Shown: piece after piece, positions 23,286 to 32,044 of the stretch
Position numbering within the stretch: position 1 is the first letter of the stretch
Layout: every line of letters starts with the position of its first letter
From: Chloroflexota bacterium
GTDB taxonomy: Bacteria > Chloroflexota > Anaerolineae > Anaerolineales > Villigracilaceae
Length of the DNA stretch: 64,000 bases
Assembly (NCBI GenBank): GCA_016235425.1
Contig: JACRLC010000033.1
Location: 62,001-126,000 of the forward strand
Direction of reading: 5' to 3'
Made by a program: the position numbers and the translations under genes
Notes under the pieces: generated by a model
Database searches by the model: none
The model's input: only the letters and a program-made list of their open reading frames with translations
What the model was told of the DNA's origin: nothing

Positions 23286-25160
23286 ATGAACATGACCACA
23301 TTAGAAACCATACACGAACCCGCTCTCACATTTGATTTCCGCCCGACCCTGCAAAAGAATCGTCTCAAAGGGTTGTGGCAGATGATGGCTGACTATCGCC
23401 TGTCTTATTTGGGCGCGACCGCCGCGCTGGCGATTTCGGCCCTCTCGAAGACGATGACCTATCTGCTCCTGCGCTACTTCGCGGATAACGTCCTGACCCA
23501 AAAGCAATATTTTGGGACGATTACCCAGACATTCATCTGGATTGGACTTGGCTTTGTCGGCCTGGCCGCGTTCGAAGGCGGGTTTGCGTTCCTTTCTGGA
23601 CGATTGGCGGCCTACACCGCCGAGGGCATTACCCGCCGTTTGAGAGACTTTCTCTTCGATCACATCCAGCGCTTGAGTTTCTCCTACCATGCCAAAACCC
23701 CAACCGGCGACCTGATCGAACGCGTCACTTCGGATGTGGATGCCCTGCGCCGCTTCTTCTCAGAGCAAGCCATCGGTGTTGGACGTATCATCCTGCTCTT
23801 CGTGATCAACTGGGTCGCGATCCTCAACTTAAATGTCACGCTGGGATGGGCCTCGATTGTTGTGATCCCATTCATCCTGCTGGTTTCGGTCTGGTTCTTC
23901 AAGAAGGTGACAAAAGCCTACGAAGAATACCAGGCACAGGAAGCGGTTCTCTCGACCACCTTGCAGGAAAACCTGACCGGCGTGCGCGTGGTCAAGGCCT
24001 TTGCGCGGCAGGAGTATGAAAAAGGCAAGTTCGAGAAGGATAACTGGAAGAAGTATCTCAAAGGCAAGATCCTGCTTTTGATGCACTCGCTTTTCTGGCC
24101 GCTCTCCGACATTGTCCTCGGTGCGCAGATGCTGTTCGGCTTTGTCTTCAGCGCCTTGATGGTCATCCGCGGCGAGATCTCAGTCGGCACGTATCTCGCG
24201 TACACGGGTCTCGTTGTCTGGTTGATCTTCCCGATCCGCAACCTGGGGCGCACCATTGTACAAACGTCCACGGGCATGGTCTCGTATGGCCGCCTGATGG
24301 ACATCGTCAAGCAGGCGCGGGAACCTCTCTTCGATGGCAAGGTCCAGCCCGAAGGCGGCGTCCTGAGCGTGTCGAAGGATCCGGTACGAGGCGATTTGGT
24401 CTTCGAGGATGTCTCGTTCATGTATTCCGACGGAGAGAGCGACGTTCTCAAGAATGTCTCATTCCATGCCAGGCCGGGACAGGCAATTGCCCTGCTTGGG
24501 TCAACCGGATCGGGCAAAACGTCGCTGGTCAATCTGCTCCCGCGCTTCCACGAATACACGGGCGGACGCATCCTGCTCGACGGCGTAGAACTGAAGGATT
24601 ACTCACGTGCCTACCTGCGCAAGCAGATTGGCATCGTGGAGCAGGAACCGTTCCTGTTCAGCCGCTCGATCCGCGAGAACATCACCTACGGTGTTGGCCG
24701 AGACGTTTCGGATGATGAAGTGGAACGCGCCGCAAAGGCCGCCGCCATCCATGACGTGATCGTGGGTTTCCCCGATGGGTACAAAACCATCGTCGGCGAA
24801 AAAGGCGTGACGCTCTCCGGCGGACAGAAGCAACGCGTGACGATTGCGCGCACCCTGCTCAAGAATCCGCGCATCCTGATTTTGGATGACTCGACATCCA
24901 GCGTGGATACCGAGACCGAAGCCGAAATCCGCGGCGCGCTGAACGAATTGATGGAACATCGCACCACCTTCATCATCGCACACCGCATCCAGTCCGTGAT
25001 GGTTGCAGATTTGATCCTGGTGCTGGATAAAGGTCAGATCATTCAAATGGGAACGCACGAGGAACTGGTTCCGCAAATCGGCGGCATGTATCGCAGGATT
25101 TACGATATCCAGACGCGGATTGATGAGGAACTTGAAATAGAAATTGCGCGTGTCAATTAA
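23286..25160 (+). CDS. ABC exporter half-transporter, degenerate-site subunit (pair 1)
   Basis: 624 residues: six-helix ABC type I exporter domain (about 25-330), then an ATPase. Walker A is GSTGSGKTSL, the signature TLSGGQKQR is canonical, and Walker B is ILILDDSTSSVD, where Asp replaces the catalytic Glu. Its partner (25346-27193) has the opposite pattern, as in heterodimeric exporters with one degenerate ATP site. The ATG at 23286 (MNMTTLETIHEP) is chosen because sequence upstream in frame belongs to the repeat and leader region. It probably exports lipids, drugs or peptides across the cytoplasmic membrane. Confidence 0.92.
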   Translation: MNMTTLETIHEPALTFDFRPTLQKNRLKGLWQMMADYRLSYLGATAALAISALSKTMTYLLLRYFADNVLTQKQYFGTITQTFIWIGLGFVGLAAFEGGFAFLSGRLAAYTAEGITRRLRDFLFDHIQRLSFSYHAKTPTGDLIERVTSDVDALRRFFSEQAIGVGRIILLFVINWVAILNLNVTLGWASIVVIPFILLVSVWFFKKVTKAYEEYQAQEAVLSTTLQENLTGVRVVKAFARQEYEKGKFEKDNWKKYLKGKILLLMHSLFWPLSDIVLGAQMLFGFVFSALMVIRGEISVGTYLAYTGLVVWLIFPIRNLGRTIVQTSTGMVSYGRLMDIVKQAREPLFDGKVQPEGGVLSVSKDPVRGDLVFEDVSFMYSDGESDVLKNVSFHARPGQAIALLGSTGSGKTSLVNLLPRFHEYTGGRILLDGVELKDYSRAYLRKQIGIVEQEPFLFSRSIRENITYGVGRDVSDDEVERAAKAAAIHDVIVGFPDGYKTIVGEKGVTLSGGQKQRVTIARTLLKNPRILILDDSTSSVDTETEAEIRGALNELMEHRTTFIIAHRIQSVMVADLILVLDKGQIIQMGTHEELVPQIGGMYRRIYDIQTRIDEELEIEIARVN

Positions 25161-25168
25161 ATGCCGCT

Positions 25169-25321
25169 GGTTGAGTAGGCCGAGCGTTCGTCGAGGGGCG
25201 TATCGCCCGCCCTGGTGTTCGGGCCAGGGAAACCAGCAACAATCTGAAAGCGAAGCATTTCAAGATAGCTTTGTATGTGGTTTCGATACGGGCTGAAAGA
25301 ATCACTCAGCCCTACTCAACC
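25169..25321. repeat. Palindromic element (GGTTGAGTAGG family) between the ABC genes
   Basis: Ends GGTTGAGTAGG and CCTACTCAACC are exact inverted repeats 153 bp apart, with CGTATCG and CGATACG inside. It fills the gap between the two exporter genes. A shorter relative lies inside the esterase gene (52996-53044). Confidence 0.8.
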
Positions 25322-25345
25322 ACCGTTTGCAACGGAGAATAAAGA

Positions 25346-27193
25346 ATGAGTGACGAACTTATCGAACTCGAAGAAGAAGAGTACGCCTCACAACTCACCG
25401 CGCCCGTGTTTTATCGAATCATGGGCCTGCTCAAACCACACTGGAAATGGGTGGTGGGCTTCCTGATCACAATTGCTCTCACGTCCGGCCTCGATGCCTA
25501 CTTTACCTATCTGAACAAACAGATCGTAGATCAGGGCATCGCGCTAAAAGATACCGGGCGCGTGATGCGCCTCGCCGCGATTTACGGCGGGTTCATCGTC
25601 CTGCAGTCGGGGTTTGTGTTCACGTTCATCTACCTTGCGGGTGTGCTTGGCGAGCGCATTCAATACGACCTGCGCAAGATGCTCTTCAACCACTTGCAGG
25701 AACTTTCGCTCTCGTACTACGCGCAGAACGCGGTGGGACGTCTCATGGCGCGCGTCACGTCGGATACGGGCCGCGTCTCGGACTTGATGACCTGGGGCGT
25801 GGTGGATACGACCTGGGCGATCATGAACATCATTACGTCCGTCACCTTCATGGCGATCATCAACTGGCGGCTGGCGATCATCGTATTTTTGATCATTCCG
25901 GTGATGATTGTGATTGCCGTGGAATTCCGCAAAAAGATTTTGGTCGAGTTCCGCGCCTCCCGCCGCGCCAACAGCAAGATCACCGGTGCGTACAACGAGA
26001 ACATCCAGGGCGTGCGCGTGGTCAAGGCTCTCGGGCGCGAAGACGAAAACACGCGCGAGTTTCAGGTGCTCACAACGAACATGTACAAAGCCTCGTACCG
26101 CGCGGCCTGGCTCTCGGCGCTCTTCCTCCCCACCGTGCAGATCATCGCCGCGGTTGCGCTGGGTATCATCGTTGGTTATGGCGGCTCACAGATCCAAATC
26201 GGTCTCATGACCATTGGCGGTATTCAAGCCTTTGTCTCGTACCTCACGTTCATGATGTGGCCTGTGCAGGATCTGGCACGCGTTTATGCGGAGACGCAGC
26301 ATTCCATCGCTTCTGCCGAGCGCATCTTCAAACTGGTGGATACCCCGCCTGAAGTCCATGACAAGCCCGATGCCATCGAAGCAACCACATTGCTTGGCGA
26401 GATCGAATTCGATCATGTGGACTTCTACTACGAGGACCGCAAACCCGTTTTGACAGACTTCACGCTGAAAGTGAATCCCGGTGAAATGATCGCTCTCGTC
26501 GGGCCGACGGGTGGCGGCAAAAGCACGATAGTGAATCTACTCTGCCGGTTTTACGAACCGCGCGAAGGCGCGATCCGCATCAATAGCCGCGACTACACGG
26601 ACTACAAGCTCGCCTCCATCCATAGCCGCATCGGGATCGTGCTTCAGACGCCGCATCTATTCTCCGGCAGTGTCCGCGACAACATCCGCTATGGACGGTT
26701 GGATGCCGCCGACGAAGCCATCGAAGAAGCGGCGAGGATCGCCGGCGCGCACGATTTCATCGTCACTCTCGAAAAGGGTTATGACCAGAACGTCGGTGAA
26801 GGGGGGAATCTACTGTCAGTTGGTCAGAAGCAGCTCATCAGTCTCGCGAGAGCCGTGCTTGCCCGCCCGGAACTGTTCATTATGGACGAAGCCACCTCCA
26901 GCGTGGACACGCTCACGGAGGCGTTGATCCAAAAAGGAATGGAAGCGTTGATGAAGGGACGAACATCCTTTGTCATCGCGCATCGTTTGTCCACCATCCG
27001 CCGCGCGAATCGAATCATCGTGATCGAAGATGGAAAGATCGCCGAGCAAGGCACGCACGCCGAACTTCTGCGCCAGCGCGGGCACTACTACCGGCTGTAC
27101 ACGCAGCAGTTCCGCCACGAGCTGGAAGTGCAGTATGGGGTTGCCGACGAACAGACCTCCGAGGTCACGGAAGAGGCGGTTGCGGCAGACTAA
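25346..27193 (+). CDS. ABC exporter half-transporter, consensus Walker B subunit (pair 1)
   Basis: 615 residues: exporter membrane domain (about 25-320) and ATPase. Walker A is GPTGGGKST and Walker B is LFIMDEATSSVD with the catalytic Glu. The signature motif is LLSVGQKQL, with Val for the usual Gly, followed by a normal VIAHRLSTIRRA switch region. In combination with the preceding gene this gives one consensus and one degenerate ATP site, the signature of a heterodimer. The start ATG at 25346 has AACGGAG upstream. The pair ends in a strong terminator at 27264-27294. Confidence 0.93.
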   Translation: MSDELIELEEEEYASQLTAPVFYRIMGLLKPHWKWVVGFLITIALTSGLDAYFTYLNKQIVDQGIALKDTGRVMRLAAIYGGFIVLQSGFVFTFIYLAGVLGERIQYDLRKMLFNHLQELSLSYYAQNAVGRLMARVTSDTGRVSDLMTWGVVDTTWAIMNIITSVTFMAIINWRLAIIVFLIIPVMIVIAVEFRKKILVEFRASRRANSKITGAYNENIQGVRVVKALGREDENTREFQVLTTNMYKASYRAAWLSALFLPTVQIIAAVALGIIVGYGGSQIQIGLMTIGGIQAFVSYLTFMMWPVQDLARVYAETQHSIASAERIFKLVDTPPEVHDKPDAIEATTLLGEIEFDHVDFYYEDRKPVLTDFTLKVNPGEMIALVGPTGGGKSTIVNLLCRFYEPREGAIRINSRDYTDYKLASIHSRIGIVLQTPHLFSGSVRDNIRYGRLDAADEAIEEAARIAGAHDFIVTLEKGYDQNVGEGGNLLSVGQKQLISLARAVLARPELFIMDEATSSVDTLTEALIQKGMEALMKGRTSFVIAHRLSTIRRANRIIVIEDGKIAEQGTHAELLRQRGHYYRLYTQQFRHELEVQYGVADEQTSEVTEEAVAAD

Positions 27194-27263
27194 CCCCGCC
27201 ACCGCCCTGTCCTCCCCCAAAATCCGAAGCACGCATTTGGGGAGGGTGAAGGTAGGTTTGAAA

Positions 27264-27294
27264 AGGCCGGGTTCAGGGGGAACCCGGCCTTTTT
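27264..27294 (+). terminator. Intrinsic terminator after ABC exporter pair 1
   Basis: AGGCCGGGTT and AACCCGGCCT form a perfect 10-bp stem with a 7-nt loop, followed by TTTT. Confidence 0.85.
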
Positions 27295-27610
27295 GCGGGA
27301 TTGCAGGATCAACTCTGCCAGGTTGAAATGGTTTTGCACTTGTACGGACAGGAGTTTCCCCCGCACCTCAAGCCACCTCCCCTGCAAGGGAAACGAATTT
27401 CCCCGGCAGGTGACAGTCATCTTTAAGATGACTGTCACCTTTCAGGTTCCTGCCGCTTGTTGCATAAATTACTTTGGTGGGATTTGTTGCAGTACTCGCA
27501 AGATGTTTGCAATAAGACAGGCAGATGCAATGCTTCTATTTTTGATGATTCTGCCGTAAAATACTTCTATTCCATGGAGAGGGGCGACCTAGCCCAAACT
27601 GGATCCATCC
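27295..27610. other. Intergenic region before the TIR gene
   Basis: About 315 bp without a gene. It contains CCTCCCCTGCAAGGGAAAC-like repeat remnants near 27370-27400, the palindrome at 27408-27440, and an AT-rich tail with TAAAAT at 27556-27561 that may be the -10 box of the TIR gene. Confidence 0.5.
27408..27440. repeat. Perfect palindrome of 33 bp
   Basis: AGGTGACAGTCATCTT, one central base, then its exact complement AAGATGACTGTCACCT. It could be an inserted element or a hairpin upstream of the defence genes. Confidence 0.8.
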
Positions 27611-29098
27611 ATGTCCCACATCTTCATCTCCTACGCACGTAAAGATATTGACTTCGCTCTGAAAATTTTCCGAGCGTTGGAAAACGACAATCTGGATTCA
27701 TGGATTGATTTGGAAGACATCCCCAAAGGTGAAGACTGGGAGCAGGAAATCTATCGCGGCATTGAAGAGGCGGATGCATTCCTTTTCCTGATCAGCCCAG
27801 ATTCTGTCGCTTCGGAGATGTGCAACAAGGAGATTGCACATGCAGTCAAGAACGGCAAGCGGATTCTCCCCATCGTTATCCGTGATGCTGACCTCAAAAG
27901 TATTCACCCCGAAATCTCAAAACGCAATTGGATTTTCTGCCGAGATGGACGGGATGATTTCAATAAAGCAATTGAAGAAACACGGACGACCATTCACACC
28001 GATTATGAGTGGCTAAAATACCATACCGAATTGCAAGTAAAAGCCCTGAAATGGGAACAGAAACAAGATGCCAGCCGACTTTTGCGGGGAAAGGAATTGC
28101 GGGAAGCTGATGAACTATTAGCTGAGGTGGGAAGTCAGAAAGATCCACAACCAACCAGCCTGCAAAGGCAGTATGTTTTGGAAGGGAGACAGGATCGGGA
28201 CAAAAGACGGCGGTGGACTACTATCGGTTTAACTATAGGCTTGGCAATTTTGCTTATCCTATTTCTATTTGCTATAGGGCAGAGAAACAATGCGGCTTCT
28301 CAGCAGGCTACGGCTCAAGCCGCAAGTATCTTCGCAGTTGCACAGCAGGCTACGGCTCAAGCCGCAAGCATCTTCGCAGTTGCACAGCAGGCTACAGCAC
28401 AGACAAATGCCGAAGAAGCCCAGCGTCAGGCAAAGATTGCCTTTGCCCGTCAGTTATCTGCACGGGCGCAATCTATTCTTGGAACTGGCGATCCAATGAC
28501 CGCCATGCTTTTGGCTGTTGAATCCATGAGCATGTTTCCATCCATTGAAGCCGCACAAGTCTTCCAGAACAATACGCTGGCATATCCAGTTTCCCGCATG
28601 ACCCATGATGGTATGGTGACCTCTGTCGCCTTCAGCCCGGATGGCAAGTACGTGGTGTCGGGAAGTGACGACAAGACTGCCCGCGTGTGGGAGGCTGCCA
28701 CGGGCAAGGAAATCGCCCGCATGACACATGATAATTATGTGATTTCTGTTGCCTTCAGCTCGGACAGCAAATACTTGGTGTCGGGCAGTGAGGATCATAC
28801 CGCCAGAGTATGGGAAGTTGCCACAGGTACTGAAATTGCCCGCTTGATTCATGATAGTTCTGTGATTTCAGTCGCCTTCAGCCTGGACGGGAGATTTGTG
28901 GTTTCGGATGGTGATGATACATACATACGCGTATGGATTTGGCGTCCCGATGATTTGATTTCCGATGCCTGCTCGCGCGTTACCCGCAATCTTACACGCG
29001 CTGAATGGCAACAGTACATTGGCGACGTTCTACCCTATCAGGCAGTTTGCCCTAATTTGCCAATTGAGCCAGAAGTTATAATAACGCCAACTCCATAA
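27611..29098 (+). CDS. TIR-domain protein with transmembrane helix and WD40 repeats
   Basis: 495 residues. The TIR domain spans about 1-130: MSHIFISYARKD, WIDLEDIPKGEDWEQEI, LFLISPDSVASEMCNKEI with Glu74 in the NADase-glutamate position, and RILPIVIRD. A linker, a transmembrane helix at about 203-222 (IGLTIGLAILLILFLFAI), a tandemly repeated Ala/Gln segment, and WD40-type blades follow (GSDDKTARVWE, GSEDHTARVWE, DGDDTYIRVW). Only about three blades are clear, so the propeller is incomplete or completed by oligomerisation. TIR proteins often degrade NAD+ or signal in antiphage defence. The hsdR gene starts 4 bp after its stop, tying it to the restriction system. Confidence 0.88.
   Translation: MSHIFISYARKDIDFALKIFRALENDNLDSWIDLEDIPKGEDWEQEIYRGIEEADAFLFLISPDSVASEMCNKEIAHAVKNGKRILPIVIRDADLKSIHPEISKRNWIFCRDGRDDFNKAIEETRTTIHTDYEWLKYHTELQVKALKWEQKQDASRLLRGKELREADELLAEVGSQKDPQPTSLQRQYVLEGRQDRDKRRRWTTIGLTIGLAILLILFLFAIGQRNNAASQQATAQAASIFAVAQQATAQAASIFAVAQQATAQTNAEEAQRQAKIAFARQLSARAQSILGTGDPMTAMLLAVESMSMFPSIEAAQVFQNNTLAYPVSRMTHDGMVTSVAFSPDGKYVVSGSDDKTARVWEAATGKEIARMTHDNYVISVAFSSDSKYLVSGSEDHTARVWEVATGTEIARLIHDSSVISVAFSLDGRFVVSDGDDTYIRVWIWRPDDLISDACSRVTRNLTRAEWQQYIGDVLPYQAVCPNLPIEPEVIITPTP
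28301..28398 (+). repeat. 42-bp tandem repeat inside the TIR gene (2.3 units)
   Basis: Units at 28301-28342 and 28343-28384 plus a partial third encode the 14-residue repeat QQATAQAASIFAVA just after the membrane helix. The first two units are almost identical, so copy number may vary between strains. Confidence 0.85.
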
Positions 29099-29102
29099 CC
29101 TC

Positions 29103-31976
29103 ATGCCTACACCCGAAGAACTCGCCCGCGTAAACATTGACAAGCAACTGACCGCCTGCGGTTGGACTGTGCAATCACGCGCGGAGATGAATCTCTACGC
29201 AGGTCGTGGTATTGCTGTGCGGGAGTTTCCGCTATCCACAGGCGAAGCGGATTATCTTTTGTTCGTGGATAAAAAAGCCGTGGGGGTGGTAGAGGCGAAG
29301 CCTGAGGGTGTGACGCTTTCGGGGGTGGCTGATCAGGCGGCGAAGTATTCGGTGGGATTGCCCAATAACATTCCGCATGTGACTCTGCCGCTGCCGTTTT
29401 TGTATGAGAGCACGGGGGTGGAGACGTTCTTCCGTGATGAGCGCGACCCTGAGCCGCGGTCGCGGAGGGTTTTCACGTTTCGTCGTCCTGAGGAGTTGGC
29501 AGATTGGATTGACGTAGGGATGGGGCTTGCCCCCGTCCAAGATGCCGCGTACACCCAAAGGGCAGGGGCAAGCCCTGCCCCGACGACATTGCGCGGAAGA
29601 TTGAAAGATATGCCGACGCAATTCCCGTTGATCACCACGGGCTTGTGGGGTGCGCAGGTTGAGGCGATCAATAATCTTGAGAAATCGTTGGCGGAGAATC
29701 GTCCGCGGGCGTTGATTCAGATGGCGACGGGGTCGGGGAAGACATTTACGGCGGTGAGTTTTGTCTATCGGCTGATCAAACATGCGAAGGCGAAGCGCGT
29801 CTTGTTTTTGGTCGATCGCAATAATCTCGGTCGGCAGGCGTTCAAGGAGTTCGATCAATATCTCACGCCCGATGATGGACGCAAATTCACCGAGTTGTAC
29901 AACGTCCAGCATTTGCAGAGCAATGTGCTCGATTCGGTCAGCAAGGTGCATATCACTTCCATTCAGCGGTTGTACTCGATGTTGAGCGGCGAGCCTGAAT
30001 TCGATGCGGAAAATGAAGAGGGGTCGCTGTTCGAGATGGGCGCGGCGCTCGATTCCCAGCCGCCGAAGGAGATCCGCTACAATCCAAACTTCCCGATTGA
30101 GTATTACGATTTTATCGTCGTGGACGAGTGCCATCGCTCGATCTACAATCTGTGGCGCGGTGTGCTCGAATATTTCGATGCCTTCCTGATCGGGCTGACC
30201 GCCATGCCTTCGAAGCAGACCTTTGGTTTCTTCAAGAAAAATCTCGTGATGGAGTATCCACGCACCCGTGCGATTGCCGACGGCGTGAATGTGCAGGGCG
30301 AGGTCTATCGCATTCGCACGCAGATCTCGGAGCAGGGCAGTACAGTGGAAGCGGGATATTTTATCGGCAAGCGCGAACGCATGACGCGCGCCGAACGCTG
30401 GGAAAAACTGGATGATGACTTTGAATACGACCCGCGTCAACTCGACCGTGAAGTTGTTTCCGTTGACCAGATACGGACTGTGCTCCGAACCTATCGCGAT
30501 AAACTGTTTACCGAGATGTTCCCTGAGCGCGAGATCGTCCCGAAGACGTTGATCTTCGCCAAAGACGACAGTCACGCGGAAGACATCGTGCGGATCGCGC
30601 GTGAGGAATTTGGCAAGGGCGATGAGTTCTGTCAGAAGATCACCTATCGCTCCACAGGAAAAAAGCCCGAAGATTTGATCAGCGACTTCCGCAACAGTTA
30701 TCATCCGCGCATTGCCGTGACCGTGGACATGATCGCCACAGGCACAGACATCAAGCCGCTCGAAGTGTTGTTGTTCATGCGCGCGGTGAAGTCGCGCTTG
30801 TTGTTCGAGCAGATGCTGGGACGCGGCACACGCGTCGTCAGCCAGACCGAGTTGCAGAACGTGACGTCGGATGCAAAGACAAAGGATCGCTTCGTGCTGA
30901 TTGATGCGGTCGGCATTGTGGAATCGGAACTCGCCGACCCGCAGACACTGGAACGCAAACGGAGCGCGTCGCTCAAGCAGTTGCTCGAGTCGGTGGCGGT
31001 GGGCGTGACGGATGAGGATACGCTCAGTTCGCTGGCGGGGAGACTCGTCAGACTGGCAAAAAGTTTGGGGACGGCAGAGCAGGCTGAGGTCAAAGAAAGA
31101 AGCGGCGGACTGTCGTTGGCAGATCTATCCAATCGCCTGCTGGATGCCATTGATCCAGATAAAATCCAGGAGGCGGAATCCCCAAATGCTTTGATCAATG
31201 CGGCGGTGCGACCGCTGGCGAGCAACCCCGAACTGCGGGCGCGGCTGACGGAGATGCAGTCGCGGCATGAGCAGGCGATTGACGAGGTGAGCCAGGATGC
31301 GGTGATCGAGGCGGGGTTCACGGATGAGGCGTCGCGGCTGCTGGTGCGGTCGTTTGAGGAGTACATCGCCGAGCATAAGGATGAGATCACGGCATTGGAG
31401 ATTATTTATTCGATCCCACAGGGTAGGGGCGGGTCTGCAATGAAAGCAAAGGCGTCGCGCGAAGATGCGTCACGTCAGACGGAGTCGACTCGCCAACCTG
31501 GGAGACCCGCCCTTACGTTCGATGTGTTGAAGCAGTTGGCGGAGACTTTGCAACAGCCGCCGCGGAGTTGGACGACGGAGGCGTTGTGGCGGGCGTATGC
31601 CCAGTTGGAGCGTGACCGCGTGCGCGGGGCAGGGACGCGGCGCGTGTTGACGGATCTGGTATCGCTGGTGCGTCATGCGGTGCAGTTGGACGATGAACTG
31701 GTGCCGTATCCTGAACGCGTGCAGAGACGTTATGCTGATTGGCTCGCTGCACAACAGAGCGAAGGACGGGCGTTCACATCCGAACAACGCTGGTGGCTGG
31801 ATCAGGTGGCGACGCACATCGGAGTCAACCTTGAGATCCATGCCGAGGATTTCAATTACGGCGAGTTCTTCAATCGCGGCGGACAGGTTGCGGCGTTGCG
31901 CACGTTTGGTCCGCAGTTGAAGAGTTTGTTGGATGAGTTGAATGAAAGGCTGAATGTTGACAGGTTAGAAGGTTGA
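29103..31976 (+). CDS. hsdR: Type I restriction enzyme, R (motor/nuclease) subunit
   Basis: 957 residues, EcoEI-like. The N-terminal PD-(D/E)xK nuclease reads GEADYLLFVDKKAVGVVEAKPEG. Helicase motifs follow: Walker A MATGSGKT (207-214), DECH box (341-344), LTAMP, ATGTDIKPLEVLLFMRAVKSRLLFEQMLGRGTR. The helical C-terminus would contact the methyltransferase. With HsdM and HsdS it cuts unmethylated DNA after ATP-driven translocation. There is no ribosome-binding site, and the start 4 bp after the TIR stop suggests coupling. Two palindromic repeats lie inside in frame (29514-29583 and 31423-31516), placed in linkers between nuclease and helicase and in the C-terminal region, so the protein may still be active. 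Confidence 0.93.
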   Translation: MPTPEELARVNIDKQLTACGWTVQSRAEMNLYAGRGIAVREFPLSTGEADYLLFVDKKAVGVVEAKPEGVTLSGVADQAAKYSVGLPNNIPHVTLPLPFLYESTGVETFFRDERDPEPRSRRVFTFRRPEELADWIDVGMGLAPVQDAAYTQRAGASPAPTTLRGRLKDMPTQFPLITTGLWGAQVEAINNLEKSLAENRPRALIQMATGSGKTFTAVSFVYRLIKHAKAKRVLFLVDRNNLGRQAFKEFDQYLTPDDGRKFTELYNVQHLQSNVLDSVSKVHITSIQRLYSMLSGEPEFDAENEEGSLFEMGAALDSQPPKEIRYNPNFPIEYYDFIVVDECHRSIYNLWRGVLEYFDAFLIGLTAMPSKQTFGFFKKNLVMEYPRTRAIADGVNVQGEVYRIRTQISEQGSTVEAGYFIGKRERMTRAERWEKLDDDFEYDPRQLDREVVSVDQIRTVLRTYRDKLFTEMFPEREIVPKTLIFAKDDSHAEDIVRIAREEFGKGDEFCQKITYRSTGKKPEDLISDFRNSYHPRIAVTVDMIATGTDIKPLEVLLFMRAVKSRLLFEQMLGRGTRVVSQTELQNVTSDAKTKDRFVLIDAVGIVESELADPQTLERKRSASLKQLLESVAVGVTDEDTLSSLAGRLVRLAKSLGTAEQAEVKERSGGLSLADLSNRLLDAIDPDKIQEAESPNALINAAVRPLASNPELRARLTEMQSRHEQAIDEVSQDAVIEAGFTDEASRLLVRSFEEYIAEHKDEITALEIIYSIPQGRGGSAMKAKASREDASRQTESTRQPGRPALTFDVLKQLAETLQQPPRSWTTEALWRAYAQLERDRVRGAGTRRVLTDLVSLVRHAVQLDDELVPYPERVQRRYADWLAAQQSEGRAFTSEQRWWLDQVATHIGVNLEIHAEDFNYGEFFNRGGQVAALRTFGPQLKSLLDELNERLNVDRLEG
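29514..29583. repeat. Palindromic repeat in frame inside hsdR (first)
   Basis: GGGGCTTGCCCC and GGGGCAAGCCCTGCCCC arms, bounded by GTAGGG. It encodes about residues 138-161 (VGMGLAPVQDAAYTQ...ASPAPT), between the nuclease and helicase domains, without disturbing the frame. Confidence 0.8.
31423..31516. repeat. Palindromic repeat in frame inside hsdR (second)
   Basis: GTAGGGGCGGGTCT and AGACCCGCCCTTAC ends (one mismatch), 94 bp, encoding about residues 774-805, rich in Ala, Arg and Ser. The frame continues normally after it into TFDVLKQLAETL. Confidence 0.8.
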
Positions 31977-32044
31977 ACCCTTCGACTAACTCAGGGCAAG
32001 CGTTGGAAGGTTCAAACGTTCAAAAGTTTATGTGGTGATGATTG

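Noticed and set aside
28301-28398. Regular repeat considered as a CRISPR array
   Set aside because: Units are directly adjacent without spacers and in frame with the TIR protein.
29232-30704. 490-codon open frame antisense to hsdR
   Set aside because: It mirrors the codon structure of hsdR, has no ribosome-binding site and no recognisable domain, while hsdR motifs are complete.
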